Shown here: positions 52,101-60,033 of the stretch, one piece after another
How the letters are laid out: each line of letters opens with the position of its first letter
Numbering within the stretch: position 1 is the stretch's first letter
Source of the DNA: Allobacillus halotolerans
GTDB taxonomy: Bacteria; Bacillota; Bacilli; Bacillales; Alkalibacillaceae
Assembly: GCF_018967645.1 (NCBI RefSeq)
Contig: NZ_JAHLZF010000008.1
Span: 43,023-107,022, forward strand
Direction: 5' to 3'
DNA length: 64,000 nt
Notes under the pieces: model-generated
Told to the model about the DNA's origin: nothing
What the model saw: the letters and a program-made list of their open reading frames with translations, nothing else
Databases searched by the model: none
Program-made: the position numbers and the translations under genes

Positions 52101-52788
52101 CATCCTTTGTTTCTTCTGTTTCATCAGTTGGATTTACCGCCGACTCATCTTTTTGCTGCGAATCTTTTTGAGAGGTTGCTGATGAATCCTCTCCGCCTTT
52201 TTCATTCTGTCCTTGTTCATCTTGGTCTTCTTGCACCTCTTCATCCGCCGCTTCTTGCTCCTCTTCATCCGTAATAGTGTCAGATCCATCTACTGAATCC
52301 TTACCATTTTCATCCATATGAGATTCACTCGCTGACTCTTCAAACTCCTCCTCTACGGCTGGCTCTTCATTAACTTCTTCGTTAACATTCGTCAAGGTCA
52401 CATCTACTGTAAATTGCCCGCTTGCTTCTGGAGCACCCTCAATTTCCTCATTAAAAAACACCTCTACAAGGCCTTCAGTAGAAGCAGTAAACGTACCGAC
52501 TTCAACATCTTCAATTTGAAGTGTTCCATCTTGATCTTGTTCAATCAAGACGTCCTCTGGAACAGTGAACGATTCAGTGTATTCATACTGGATGTCTTTA
52601 CCGTTCACATCCCATTGAACATGGAGCTGCGCAGCCCCCTCCTCTGTTTCACTCTCCTCTACTGTCATTTCTGTAAATACACTGTCATCTTCCTTCTCAT
52701 TTGTTGGTTGTCCGGTCAATCCTAAACTGGTCGTAAATGTTTGTAACATCATTAGGAAAATGACTGATAACGCGATTGTACGTTTCAT
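43180..52788 (-). CDS. Giant cell-wall-anchored adhesin: Cna-type, 6 SpaA-like and 16 CnaB domains, LPRAG anchor
   Basis: 3202 residues. Signal peptide KRTIALSVIFLMMLQTFTTS; an acidic low-complexity stalk (about 130-240, rich in E/D/Q); about five collagen-binding/Ig-like adhesin domains (about 255-1090) marked by TITWTVDFNK-, TNWRIEINR-, EITWRIGVNY- and VNWDIRINY-type strands; six SpaA-like domains starting near 1100, 1194, 1284, 1383, 1481 and 1584 (VTKVDADD..LEGAIFEL); then sixteen CnaB repeats of ~90 residues (about 1679-3130), each with V-K-W-(L/N)-DD---RP at the start, Y-Y-VEE in the middle and ITN(V/T)R at the end: the Lys, Glu and Asn of self-made isopeptide bonds. The end is LPRAG (3164), a TM helix and a basic tail. 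It precedes its sortase; the sensor pair upstream may control it. Very acidic throughout, fitting a salty habitat. Confidence 0.93.
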   Translation of the reverse strand: MKRTIALSVIFLMMLQTFTTSLGLTGQPTNEKEDDSVFTEMTVEESETEEGAAQLHVQWDVNGKDIQYEYTESFTVPEDVLIEQDQDGTLQIEDVEVGTFTASTEGLVEVFFNEEIEGAPEASGQFTVDVTLTNVNEEVNEEPAVEEEFEESASESHMDENGKDSVDGSDTITDEEEQEAADEEVQEDQDEQGQNEKGGEDSSATSQKDSQQKDESAVNPTDETEETKDAGQGKIQSHSSSEVLNSEITENIITGVTLQKIMNGENEELTPGEPIIIEPPYNRLDVNMTYKFKLPNGHNYGDGSTYTIEVPEVFSIPQVAEPEELSLGDTVFGSFTTNGNNIEIKFNEQITNHSNIAGEIKLKASFDEDYNGPAEPGPITIPINGEESLEFPIKFIPSGSSIDKNGVPNKDYNTETITWTVDFNKNLQTIENAVLNDEITEGDHSFVNGTMHVYELEMNADGTVVSETEVTEEFSTGFPLELGEIDSAYRVVYDTEVNDRTGESYTNKATINGNNIDPLDAEASVAVTRGQPLEKDAIEYDDVAQTIDWEVKYNYDEKAIDEGNAKLTDVFGKNQQLVDDSFEVLEVSINPNTGEEASTETIDESRYTMTKTDEGFELQFQDSINEPYKILYQTTVVDRVDEGFTVENEIKDEFDNIISGGQFVSQGIFTKSHDGNTNYNAKETNWRIEINRDEHVMEDVGVFDTLPNGFTPKNLEVTHGGNEWTEGNHFTFDFAEDTGKIEINFNQILTEKVVITYTTEIDFDKADLSEGSFVNNASLEWIPENETQKVTKTGTATFTPDEYTQNNGFKNGSYNPETKEITWRIGVNYNKETLKNVEVEDIIQGEQNFDINKVAVYKMELTGEEKGYSKGEDVTDQFSLTDISGENDEPGFNVALRNINSPYLIEFTTDLNDMLIERSYENEALITVDNSDDIQVDATVSPDHGGEYTNKEASQNGRIVNWDIRINYTQSTVNNLSLTDTLSINQRLLSDTIEVYGTDVTESGITKNEDPLEEGRDYELETMKNESGQDQFTISFTDEIHRPYVLEYDSYILYAGEEKSISNELKFDAEQTGELETDSNIVREIDFSTISGTIYGEVGSLQVTKVDADDSDTTLEGAIFELYDETGEVLIDSATTDADGVVTFENLLHADYQLKEAEAPEGYVVGIDDTETVTVDSELSEHTVENHEIKRHVQLTKVDGTDGTELSGVKFELINADDPEVSTHTTDSEGTIFVENLEPGDYYFIETDPATHYKVNDDEHHFTIEPEQIEIDTIEVENELIPRTVQFEKVDADHTDVGLQGAEFKIQDTNGYVDRVVTSNGDGLVEIKDLRPGDYKLVETQAPYGFSINDTPIDFTIDRSEEENPEPLELGVIENSVKTTSIELTKIDSVTKERLAGAEFKLNYDSGLYSEDFNSQTQTTDEDGKVEFTDLKPGIYSIEETKAPEGYILLDEAIEVEVKIDDVHLESTLSRTIENEPLAHIEVLKVDSETNVPLSNAEFKVIDNSGNDVEGYTELTTNDEGLLDITGLPEGDYTLVETEAPLGYTIGSDNEKSFSVESGVTDTKYIAYTGNDAIENDIIKGSVELIKQDADTEKRLEGVHFTLENVSLVNEGSYVSTQHETDSDGKIFINDLRPGTYKFVETSTIEGYQKHWKDIEFEIELQNEKHEVSITVDNYELVDISVKKEWNDGDNESLRPESITVDILQNGTSLEDQSIELNEENDWYGTFEDLDAVNSNGEKYAYTVEESDVEGYQRQEISGNAEDGYTITNVTETSIDVEKIWKDENPADREPVTIHLQRNADEDYRTVTFDGNEDSQSHTFDNLPVYAPGGELYRYEVIEVDPGDNYTSERSGNNDEGYTFTNVRSEKMDIDVSKEWLDTEETANRPDSITVNLIKSKENNEIETVKSVVIRPDENGNWQHTFTDIDKFDSEGQTIEYTVEEENVPGYSTVVTPVGDDYTEFEITNVRTGTTSFSGTKTWLDDSSPDRPEEITVELKREGDDDFVQEQTVTAEENWEYSFGGLASYNDNGEAYEYYIEEQSISGYQSSYDGFDITNTRTGKINVEGTKKWLDEEETSDRPEEITVVLTREGDLEFRETQTVNAEDDRSYRFENLDQYDEQGVEYEYIIDEEPVDGYEKEVDGYDLINTRSDQTSITVSKEWLDDENATNDRPAQITVELYRSDNEDQAVDTKVIRPEDDWEHTFDQLALFDDEGQPYTYEVKELPVDGYKTTQQETPDGIQITNVREGVISIDVSKEWNDGGQVDLRPEEVEVDLYRNGDPFQSATISSDEEGQWQHTFSDLDEFDDNGVAYEYTVKEKPMDGYKQESIFGDKQNGFAITNVSTTSVDVTKEWLDDENDTERPEEVTIELHRNGEYLTEETIDDSSEWQHTFENLAVYDPTGDRYEYTVEEKGLTDHYNLSSITGNSEEGFIVSNVRVGTTEVEGTKTWNDDNEEDRPDSVTVNLLRNNAVIDTKNISAEDNWRYHFGDLDKYDEDGVIYEYKIAEEDVEGYDSDNDGFNLINTRAEQKDIVVTKGWLDDNSEERPSEVTVHLLQNGDVFETVTVKEEDGWTYTFEDLEAFDENGQAYTYTVEEEPVEGYETSIDGFNITNLRVGETSIEGAKTWLDDNNPERPDEITVQLKQNGNVIDTKQVSEETDWQYQFTGLDQFDDEGAAYDYTIDEEEVEGYTKETDQHDLTNTRSGKTDVTVTKTWLDDDSENRPESIKVYLKQNDQIVQEATITASDQWSHTFSDLDQYDNEGVEYTYSIQEEPISGYETIINGFDITNLRVGTTSVAGEKIWLDDNSDERPESISISLLQNGEVIDEQEVSAEFNWTYRFDELPEFDENGVAYDYTVEEEPVDGYESTVDGYDITNLRVGQTSVSGEKTWVDDDSEDRPEQISVNLLANGTVVDTRVVTADEDWKYQFTDLDKYDQNGVEIEYTVKEQDVPGYQSEVDGFDITNTRSEQKSIEITKSWKDDDSESRPASITVHLLQNGEVYDTVEITEADGWSYEFDQLESFDENGVAYTYAIEEEPVEGYASEVNGFDITNTRIGKHSIEVLKEWKNDDEENRPGSITVHLLQNGMVLETVELTADTDWTHEFLDLNQFDQEGRAYTYTVEEDEVEGYESAIHETDDGFEIVNTKTEDVNADDDSVKSESDDTNLPRAGERSRAIMIGIGTIFIALAVSIIVFSRRKNAQSEE

Positions 52789-52921
52789 TATATATGCCCC
52801 TTTCTAGTCCTACTGTATATGTAGAAAATTTAAGTTTACATTGACTAAATTTTGATTTTATCTGCTTATAAATTACTAGAAAAGAGTATACAGAAACTAT
52901 ACATTGCTAATTTTCTTCATG

Positions 52922-52949
52922 AAAAAAGAGCGCTATCGATTCAGCGCTC
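52922..52949 (-). terminator. Terminator of the sensor kinase - response regulator operon
   Basis: GAGCGCT (52928-52934) pairs with AGCGCTC (52943-52949); on the minus strand TTTTTTC follows. It separates the regulatory operon from the adhesin gene, which must have its own promoter in 52789-52920. Confidence 0.85.
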
Positions 52950-52960
52950 CAGTTTCGACA

Positions 52961-54094
52961 TTATTTTTTATTTAGTGAACCGATCTGACTCTCGTACCAA
53001 TCGATCACTTTTTCACTTAGTCCAACATCCAATTCTTCCTCTAACATATTGGTCAACTCATGATAATATTGATTGACGAGCATCGTTTTTCCGTCGGCAG
53101 CATATGTTTTCATTAATTCAAAATAGCCTTCTTCTTCCATGGGATACCGTTGATAAATTTCGAAAGCGTGTTTCAACGCTTCGTCCAATTGTTGATTTTG
53201 ACGATACCAATCGATCACCTTCATTTTTGAAGTAAGCCAAAGCATTCTCATGCGAAATTGATCATTGTCCGCCCAAATGAAATCATAGCCTTGAAAATAT
53301 TCTCCTGTGAAAAAGGTTAATGCTCGTTCATATTCTTCAATGTTTTCCTCACAAACGGACTCATTCAGTCTGAGAAGCTGTTCGAATTGATCAACATCTA
53401 CTTTTACATCCTTCAATGCTATACGATATCCATTTCCCTCACTGAGGATTGAAATTTTTTCCTTGAAAATCTTGATTGTTTTTCTCACCTGATAAACAGT
53501 CGAGTATAACTGCGTTTGTGCTTTTTCGATGATAAAATCTGGCCAAAGCAGTTCAATCAATTCTGATTTACTGACCATTCGGTCCCGATGATGGATCAAG
53601 TAGAAAAAGAGTTGCTGGGCCTTTGATGTCCTCCACTTCAATGAGACTGCTCGGCCATCACGAACTATTGACGGGTCTCTGAATAATTGGATGTGTAGAG
53701 ATTCTTCTTCTGTTTGACGGTGATTTTTCAACAGATCCATCTGCTTTTTCAGTCGCTTAGTCGTGGATTGTATTCGTTCGAATTGAATCGGTTTTAACAA
53801 ATAATCGAGTGAATTCAGTTCAAATGCTTTAATCGCAAAATGATCAAAGGCTGTTACAAACACAATGGAGGAGTTTGGGTTCATTTCGGTGATCTTTTCA
53901 GCCAATTCAATTCCGTTTAAACCAGGCATTTCAATGTCCAAAAACACAACATCCACTTTCATTTCGGTCAAAGCTTTTTTCGCCTCGATAGGATTCGTAT
54001 ACTTCCCAACGATTTCATATTCAGCTATTTTATTCAACAAATGTTCCAGGTAATCCAACGCCAACGGTTCATCATCTATGAGCACGGCTTTCAA
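52961..54094 (-). CDS. REC - winged helix - BTAD (SARP-like) response regulator
   Basis: 377 residues. REC domain (about 1-120) with the acidic pair at 7-8, Asp53 in VDVVFLDIEMPG, Thr in IVFVTAFDHFA and Lys in DYLLKPIQFE. A winged helix (about 140-235: KWRTSKAQQLFFYLIHHRDR, QLYSTVYQVRKTIKIF, LSEGNGYRI) is followed by a bacterial transcriptional activator domain, BTAD (about 240-375), built of TPR-like helices (EALKHAFEIYQRYPMEEEGYFELMK). GGAGG stands 8 nt before TTG 54094; GTG 54103 is too close to it. It overlaps the kinase gene by 23 nt, so the two are coupled. Likely target: the adhesin operon next door. Confidence 0.87.
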   Translation of the reverse strand: MKAVLIDDEPLALDYLEHLLNKIAEYEIVGKYTNPIEAKKALTEMKVDVVFLDIEMPGLNGIELAEKITEMNPNSSIVFVTAFDHFAIKAFELNSLDYLLKPIQFERIQSTTKRLKKQMDLLKNHRQTEEESLHIQLFRDPSIVRDGRAVSLKWRTSKAQQLFFYLIHHRDRMVSKSELIELLWPDFIIEKAQTQLYSTVYQVRKTIKIFKEKISILSEGNGYRIALKDVKVDVDQFEQLLRLNESVCEENIEEYERALTFFTGEYFQGYDFIWADNDQFRMRMLWLTSKMKVIDWYRQNQQLDEALKHAFEIYQRYPMEEEGYFELMKTYAADGKTMLVNQYYHELTNMLEEELDVGLSEKVIDWYESQIGSLNKK

Positions 54095-57000
54095 CAGATC
54101 CACCTCCAGTTGATTGAGTAGGAAAAGAATTTATATTAAAAGCAATGACAGTACCGATTCCTTGTTTACTTCTCACCTTCAAACCTTCGCCAAAATGTTT
54201 GATGAGCCGTTTATTTGTATTTAACAGTCCAACACCTTTTGTCTCATGATCTTCAATCGATTGAATGACCGAGTCTTCCATTCCAACACCATCATCCTTT
54301 ATGATAATCCTCAAATAATCTATTTTTCGAAAGACTTTTATTTCGATTCTACCACCATCCGGTTGTTTCATAATTCCGTGTTGAATTGCATTTTCCACAA
54401 TCGGTTGAATGGTTAAAGCCGGTAATTGAAAACCTTCAATATCACCGATCTCCCACCTTACATCCAGTTTATCACCGAAACGAACCTGCTGGATATATAG
54501 ATAAGAACGAACGATCGAAACCTCTTCATCCACTGTGATCCATTTATAGGCCGCGTCAAAATCAAATTTGTTTCTCAAAAACTTACTGAATTCATCAATT
54601 AACTTTTGTGTTTTTGCAGCATCCATCATACTTAATGCATTGATCGTATTTAATGTATTAAAAATGAAATGAGGTCGAATTTGAGCTTGCAACCACCTTG
54701 TCTCAAGCGCTAATTGTTCCTGAGTCATCTTTTTCAAATTTGTGAGGTGGCGGACGCGGGCTCTCAACTCCTTTGTCTCTACTGGTTTGCTAATATAGTC
54801 ATTTGCGCCAACCCGAAAGCCTGTATCAATGTCATTCGGGTGGTTTCTCGCTGTCAATAATAGAATCGGAAGTTCAGTTTGATTGTAACGTTCTCGGATT
54901 TTTCGCGTCAGATCATACCCTGACATCCTTGGCATCATGACATCGATAATCAATAAGTCCCATTGCTCGTTATCCAGATAATCCATAAACTCTTCGACGT
55001 GCTGAACACCCATCAGCTCATAGTTTTCCTCTGATAGTACAGACTCAATGACATTCAGATTCACCAAATCATCATCAATGATTAAAATTTTCGAATGCAA
55101 GTCATCAGATTCACCTTGAACAGGTTCTACTAAATACTTTTTAGGCAAAAATGGTTTTACAGCAGACGAAATTTCAGGAATCTCTTCCTCACTGATCGGC
55201 AACGTAAATCTAGCAATGGTTCCTTTGTTTTTTTCCGAATCAATAGAAATCTCTTCACCATGCAGTTCGACTAATTGCTTACTGATGTTCAGTCCAAGCC
55301 CAAATCCTTCCGATTGGTTACGTGTGTTCCTTCCTTGATGATAGGGATCAAAGATTTGTTGGACAGTCTCCTCGTCCATACCAACGCCAGTATCTGAGAT
55401 CGTAACAACGACCTTGTCGTTTTCAACTCGAGCATCTACGGTAATCTCACCTTCATCCGTGTATTTAACCGAATTATGAAGGAGATTATACAACACTTGA
55501 ATGATCCGATTTTGATCTGCCTGAACTACCGGCACATCGTCAGGCACCCGGTTCACCAGTTGAACCTTGTTTTCATTGATCGTATACCGAAACATGTCAA
55601 GAACCCCACCCACAATCGACTGGAGGCGAAACGGTGAAGGAGAAATTGTTGGCTTGGTTATTTTCAAATTAGCTATCTCAAATAAATCATCAAGCAATAG
55701 AGATAGACGGTTACCAGAAATCAAAACCGTCTCCAATTCCTTTACACTTCGTTGATCCAATCGATCTTTGTTTCGCTCAATGGTCGTTTGCGTTAAGTTC
55801 AACATGCTATGTAGTGGATTTCTTAATTCATGTGATGTTTTGACCAAAAATTCATCTTTCTCATCAGAAATTTTCCGTAATCGATGTGCTTGCTCCTGAG
55901 AATTTTTATATAGTCCAACATATTGAATGATCCACATCATCGTAAAACAGCCGATGGTAACCAGTAAGTCAATCGGATAAAAATACGTGTTGATCCCTTG
56001 TATATTCCAAATCCCCCACCAGATATAACTATTTAATAGAGCGATTAAGGCTAGCTGCATCCATACGCTGTTTTTGTTTTGGTTTTTGAACAGTAGAATG
56101 ATTGCAAGAACCAATGCTACGATAAAAAACAGACTAAAGAAACCTTGTAATTGCTCCAACGATTGAACTGGCATAGCAAAAATCGCAATCGTCAAAACAA
56201 TTGTGAGATAAGCAATGATTCGTTGCGCGTTTTGATTGATCGTTAACGAAGTATTTTTCACTAACAGCCATAAAGCGAATACCAATCCGACCGATGCTGC
56301 GTTCGCTAGTTTCAAGTTCCATAGATAATCAAGGTCTAACCAGACAGCCAAGAGTTTTTCATCACTTCCCAATGAATGGGTAACGATTGCGCCAAATAAT
56401 AATAATGAGACTTGTATGAATGACCAATTTCGATCATTGATGAAAAACAAACTGACTGCATAAATGGCACAAAGTACAAACGCGACGAAAATGATTAACT
56501 GCATAGTATAGGATGATTGATTCTCGGAAAGCACTTGAGAGGTTTCTCCGAATTTAACCGAGCGGACGATTCCGCCGTCAGAGGGGTTCAAATGATTGGC
56601 AGCCTGTAACTGAATCGTGATGACACCATCCTCATTCGGTGAAAATGTAGCTGTATATGGTAAGTTTTTTGCAACATAATCCGCTCGGGATGTAGCGATT
56701 GTTCCTGACTGTTCGACCTGTTGCCCATTAACAAATAAAGCCGAAGCATTCCTGATGCTCGGAAAATGTAAACTATATGTATACGGTTGATCAGGGTCTA
56801 CTAAGATGGTCAGTTCATATGTACCATAGGCAACCGATGAATCTTCCTCCGCTAAGCTCTCGGACCATTGGCCTGGAACGTCGACCGTCGAGTACGCCTC
56901 CCCCAGATCGGACGAAAGCCTATTTGGAAAAAATCGCCACTCCCCATCCAAGTTGACCGTTTGTCCATCGATGATCGAAGTATCGCTTAGATCCAATAAC

Positions 57001-57140
57001 CCTTCCTCAATTGCGGGCCGACCCGCTTCGCTTGGAACAAAAATCGTCATCCAAGCCATGCGTAATAGGGCCAATAGCAATATAAAACCTATGATTATGA
57101 GCCAAACATTCTTTTTATTCGTTTGACCAGAACTATTCAT
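54072..57140 (-). CDS. Hybrid sensor: 7TMR-DISM - HisKA - HATPase - REC - LytS-type kinase - HATPase
   Basis: 1022 residues. TM1 (about 12-32); extracytoplasmic jelly-roll DISMED2-like domain (about 45-195: VNLDGEWRFFPNRLSS, YTYSLHFPSIRNASALFVNG); seven TM helices (about 205-415); HisKA with His at about 437 in TSHELRNPLHSML; HATPase (DQNRIIQVLYNLLHNSVKYT, DTGVGMDEE, GFGLGLNISKQL); REC (about 685-800) with Asp at about 732 in LLIIDVMMPR; then a second, LytS/YesM-type kinase with His at about 824 in QIRPHFIFNTLN and HATPase (IVENAIQHGI, DDGVGM, GVGLLNTNKRL). So one chain holds two kinase modules around a receiver. The jelly-roll and 7TM suggest carbohydrate or similar ligand sensing. First gene of the regulatory operon. 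Confidence 0.88.
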   Translation of the reverse strand: MNSSGQTNKKNVWLIIIGFILLLALLRMAWMTIFVPSEAGRPAIEEGLLDLSDTSIIDGQTVNLDGEWRFFPNRLSSDLGEAYSTVDVPGQWSESLAEEDSSVAYGTYELTILVDPDQPYTYSLHFPSIRNASALFVNGQQVEQSGTIATSRADYVAKNLPYTATFSPNEDGVITIQLQAANHLNPSDGGIVRSVKFGETSQVLSENQSSYTMQLIIFVAFVLCAIYAVSLFFINDRNWSFIQVSLLLFGAIVTHSLGSDEKLLAVWLDLDYLWNLKLANAASVGLVFALWLLVKNTSLTINQNAQRIIAYLTIVLTIAIFAMPVQSLEQLQGFFSLFFIVALVLAIILLFKNQNKNSVWMQLALIALLNSYIWWGIWNIQGINTYFYPIDLLVTIGCFTMMWIIQYVGLYKNSQEQAHRLRKISDEKDEFLVKTSHELRNPLHSMLNLTQTTIERNKDRLDQRSVKELETVLISGNRLSLLLDDLFEIANLKITKPTISPSPFRLQSIVGGVLDMFRYTINENKVQLVNRVPDDVPVVQADQNRIIQVLYNLLHNSVKYTDEGEITVDARVENDKVVVTISDTGVGMDEETVQQIFDPYHQGRNTRNQSEGFGLGLNISKQLVELHGEEISIDSEKNKGTIARFTLPISEEEIPEISSAVKPFLPKKYLVEPVQGESDDLHSKILIIDDDLVNLNVIESVLSEENYELMGVQHVEEFMDYLDNEQWDLLIIDVMMPRMSGYDLTRKIRERYNQTELPILLLTARNHPNDIDTGFRVGANDYISKPVETKELRARVRHLTNLKKMTQEQLALETRWLQAQIRPHFIFNTLNTINALSMMDAAKTQKLIDEFSKFLRNKFDFDAAYKWITVDEEVSIVRSYLYIQQVRFGDKLDVRWEIGDIEGFQLPALTIQPIVENAIQHGIMKQPDGGRIEIKVFRKIDYLRIIIKDDGVGMEDSVIQSIEDHETKGVGLLNTNKRLIKHFGEGLKVRSKQGIGTVIAFNINSFPTQSTGGGSVESRAHR

Positions 57141-57327
57141 TAGTATACGACCTCTTTTACGATTTCATTATGATTCAAACATATACTATTTTCCTTTGTA
57201 GGTAAATACCGGTGCTTAATTTTGGACAGATTAATTAATGATTTGGTTGATAAACTGATGAGACTTTGTGGCCGGTTGAGAAATGGTTCTTAACTTATGA
57301 GATTCGGAGATATTTTGATAGATTTAT

Positions 57328-57400
57328 GTGCCCACCAGCAAAATAAATGGGCCCATATACGGAATATATGCGCCCATTTCCAAAATATATGGTCTATTAA
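57328..57400. repeat. 21-bp tandem repeat tract (about 4 units)
   Basis: Units begin GTGCCCACC (57328), GGGCCCATAT (57349), GCGCCCATTT (57370) and GGTCTATT (57391): exactly 21 bp apart, each ending in an A/T-rich half. Same type as the 30.5-kb tract. It lies between the sensor kinase start region and the 3' end of the TSUP gene (same-strand gap) and runs to its stop codon. Confidence 0.78.
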
Positions 57401-58179
57401 ATAAATTCCAACCATATTTTAATCGCTGAAGCAAAAATCAATACAGATAAAATCCACTGTAAGATTTTTGTATCCATTTTCTTACCCATCATCGCACCGA
57501 TTGGAGCTGCGATTAAGCTAGCAACAATCATGACTGCAGAAGGAACGAAAAGAATTTGACCGGTCATTAATTTACCTGCTGTCGAACCGATCGATGATAT
57601 AAATGTAATCGCTAAAGATGATGCGATTGTCATTCGTGTAGGAATTTTCAGGACGATTAACATAATCGGCACTAAAATAAATGCTCCGGCTGCACCAACT
57701 ATTCCGGCTCCAATACCAACTGCCAATGCTAGACTAGATGCTAACATTTTGTTGAACGTTACTTCATCGAACGATTGATCATCCAATCCTTTTTTCGGCA
57801 AAAACATCATCACGACTGCGATGGTCGCAAGGATGGCATAGACAAAGTTAACGGATCCCTCTGAAAGGAAACGAGAACCAAAACCACCGATAAAGCTACC
57901 GATCAATATGCTGGCACCCATGTAAATAATAAGTTGTTTATTTAAATATCCACCTTTACGGTAGGCCCAGACACCGCCAATGGTCGCAAAGAATACTTGA
58001 ATGGCGCTGATGCCAGACACTTCATGTGCTGTAAAAGCTGCAAACCCTAATATTGATGGTATATATAAAAGCATCGGATACTTAATAATGGAGCCGCCGA
58101 TTCCGACCATACCAGAAATGAATGAACCGACAAAGCCAATGATAAAAATCAGTAATAGAAACAAAATACTATATTCCAA
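57397..58179 (-). CDS. TSUP/TauE/SafE-family anion exporter (YrkJ-like)
   Basis: 260 residues, eight TM helices in two pseudo-repeats: [20 protein letters not shown] (first repeat start) and [25 protein letters not shown] (second repeat start) carry the family's GxxGxGG-type loops. TauE/SafE proteins export sulfite, sulfoacetate or thiosulfate-like anions. As last gene of the persulfide operon it would expel sulfite or thiosulfate made by the dioxygenase. GGGGGAG stands 6 nt before TTG 58179. A 9-bp hairpin (58205-58235) precedes it and may lower its expression. Matches yrkJ in the B. subtilis yrk cluster as I recall it. Confidence 0.87.
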   Translation of the reverse strand: MEYSILFLLLIFIIGFVGSFISGMVGIGGSIIKYPMLLYIPSILGFAAFTAHEVSGISAIQVFFATIGGVWAYRKGGYLNKQLIIYMGASILIGSFIGGFGSRFLSEGSVNFVYAILATIAVVMMFLPKKGLDDQSFDEVTFNKMLASSLALAVGIGAGIVGAAGAFILVPIMLIVLKIPTRMTIASSLAITFISSIGSTAGKLMTGQILFVPSAVMIVASLIAAPIGAMMGKKMDTKILQWILSVLIFASAIKIWLEFI

Positions 58180-58204
58180 TGAAATCTCCCCCACTTCATA
58201 AGAA

Positions 58205-58235
58205 GGAAGGATTAAGGACGAGCCTCAATCCTTCC
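58205..58235 (-). terminator. Hairpin between the MBL-rhodanese and TSUP genes
   Basis: GGAAGGATT (58205-58213) pairs perfectly with AATCCTTCC (58227-58235); only a weak T-tract follows on the minus strand, so it may attenuate or stabilise the operon RNA. Confidence 0.5.
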
Positions 58236-58249
58236 ACTCCTTTATTCAT

Positions 58250-59380
58250 TTACTGGATCGCACAACGGTTTGGTCCAATTTCCATTTCACGTTGTCTATC
58301 GTGATCTGGTGAAATTTTACCCATGTTCGTTTCGCGAATTTCTTGGTGTGAATTTGGTTGTGGTGGTAAGTTTTCTGTTACCATGCTGCGGAATTCACTC
58401 TCATCCTCAACGTTTAATCCGTGGTTCTTTTCATATAAAGTTCCTAGCTTCTCACCAACTGAGCCATCTTCATTCAACTCATCATTCGTCATGAAGTGAG
58501 CTGGTAAAACATAAAGTTCAGAAGATACTTCTTTATATCTACTGTACAGTGTTTCACGTAAATCTCCTACCCAGTCCTCTGCCTTACCTGCCAAGTCTGG
58601 ACGACCGATGGAATTCACAAACAAGATATCGCCGGACAATAGATATTGATCGTCTACAATAAACGAAGTAGACCCAATTGTATGCCCTGGTGAGTATAGG
58701 GCATGAACATCAATATTTGATGAACCAACTTGAATGACATCCTGATCGTTTAATGGCTTGTATTCATATTGAACTTCTGTTGCGTCTTTTGGTGGTAACC
58801 AATACGTTGCTCCTGTTTTCTCGGCTAAGCGACGGCCACCAGAAATATGATCTGCGTGCAAGTGCGTGTCTAACGCATGTGTGATTTTGGCGCCTTTTTC
58901 TTTTGCGAAATCAACAAACACATCCGTCATCCGTACTGCATCAATCGTTGCCGCTTCATCTCCAGAAATAATCATATAAGATAAGCAACCTTTACCTAAA
59001 CGAACAAATTGATATAGCTCGCCACCATCAGTTAAGTCAGCAACTTTAATAGGCTCTAAATGTTCACTCCAAGCTTTCATGCCGCCTTCTAGTGAGTAAA
59101 CATTTTCATAACCTTCTTCAACTAGCATTTCACCAACAAACTCAGAAGAACCACCTTTTGCACAGACAATTAAAATGTCTTGATCTGTTGGCAATTGGTC
59201 TTTGATCGGGTCAATACCGTCAATTAAATCGAAATATGGTGTATTTACATAGCTAAATTGTTCGCCTTCAATTTTCCAATCGTTAAAATCATCTTCGTTT
59301 CTGACGTCTAGAATAAACAATTGATCTTTATTTAAAACTTTTTTCGCTACTTCTTTTACATTCATTGTTTGAATAGACAT
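58250..59380 (-). CDS. Rhodanese - metallo-beta-lactamase fusion (persulfide dioxygenase-like, YrkH type)
   Basis: 376 residues. N-terminal rhodanese (about 5-112): [15 protein letters not shown] and the active-site Cys in [13 protein letters not shown]. Then the metallo-beta-lactamase domain (about 120-335): [35 protein letters not shown] (His-x-His-x-Asp-His), [33 protein letters not shown] with metal-binding His and Asp, and VLPAHFM. Persulfide dioxygenases (ETHE1, CstB) oxidise glutathione, CoA or cysteine persulfide to sulfite with a single Fe; the rhodanese could then make thiosulfate. Domain order is reversed from S. aureus CstB. Cytosolic. Confidence 0.88.
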   Translation of the reverse strand: MSIQTMNVKEVAKKVLNKDQLFILDVRNEDDFNDWKIEGEQFSYVNTPYFDLIDGIDPIKDQLPTDQDILIVCAKGGSSEFVGEMLVEEGYENVYSLEGGMKAWSEHLEPIKVADLTDGGELYQFVRLGKGCLSYMIISGDEAATIDAVRMTDVFVDFAKEKGAKITHALDTHLHADHISGGRRLAEKTGATYWLPPKDATEVQYEYKPLNDQDVIQVGSSNIDVHALYSPGHTIGSTSFIVDDQYLLSGDILFVNSIGRPDLAGKAEDWVGDLRETLYSRYKEVSSELYVLPAHFMTNDELNEDGSVGEKLGTLYEKNHGLNVEDESEFRSMVTENLPPQPNSHQEIRETNMGKISPDHDRQREMEIGPNRCAIQ

Positions 59381-59442
59381 TCCAAATTACCCCCTAAGGT
59401 ATATAAATTTGTATAATGAAAACCCGTCCTTAGACGAGTTGA

Positions 59443-60015
59443 TTATCCACTACGTTCGACGTCGCCGTCCCAAGTACTCATACCTGGCACAACATTATAG
59501 ACGTTCTCAAATCCTTTTTCGGTCAATAACTGTGCAGCTAAATCACTACGGCTTCCTGTTCGACATACTACATAAACTTCTTGGTCCTTTTCAATCTCGT
59601 TCAAACGAGCTTCCAATTCGCCAAATGGAATCGATACAGCAGTCGGAATGTGACCAAAAGCATATTCTGCCGGTTCGCGCACATCAACTAACGTAACGTT
59701 TTCTGCTGTCAACTTCTGTTTCAATTGTTCATTATTCACTTTATTTTCATGAGTCGTTTCTTCGCTCACTTCGTCTGATGAAGCTTTACGGATATAATGT
59801 TTAATGACATCATCCTCTTCAACAACCCCTAAATATTGGTGTCCGCCACGCTCAGACCATGCTTTCAAATCTGCTTTGGACCCAGGGTCGGTCGCTTCGA
59901 CTAATAATACTTTTCCTGGCTCTAACTGATCGATTTCCTTACGCGTTTTTACAACAGGCATCGGACAAGCCATTCCTTTACTATCTAAAACGTGATCTGC
60001 TTTAATTTCTGTCAT
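59443..60015 (-). CDS. TusA - rhodanese fusion (YrkF-like sulfurtransferase)
   Basis: 190 residues. TusA domain (about 3-72): DSKGMACPMPVVKTRKEIDQ with the CPxP Cys, then DPGSKADLKAW. Linker (about 75-95), then rhodanese (about 97-190): NVTLVDVREPAEYAFGHIPT and the active-site Cys in VYVVCRTGSRSDLAAQL. It moves sulfane sulfur between protein persulfides. GGAGGG precedes ATG 60015; the TTG five codons earlier overlaps that site. It lies 18 nt after the rhodanese gene. Confidence 0.9.
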   Translation of the reverse strand: MTEIKADHVLDSKGMACPMPVVKTRKEIDQLEPGKVLLVEATDPGSKADLKAWSERGGHQYLGVVEEDDVIKHYIRKASSDEVSEETTHENKVNNEQLKQKLTAENVTLVDVREPAEYAFGHIPTAVSIPFGELEARLNEIEKDQEVYVVCRTGSRSDLAAQLLTEKGFENVYNVVPGMSTWDGDVERSG

Positions 60016-60033
60016 TACAAATCCCTCCAATTG

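Noticed and set aside
49000..52300. Short plus-strand ORFs across the adhesin locus
   Set aside because: All are antisense to the 3202-codon frame, have no ribosome sites and no recognisable domains.
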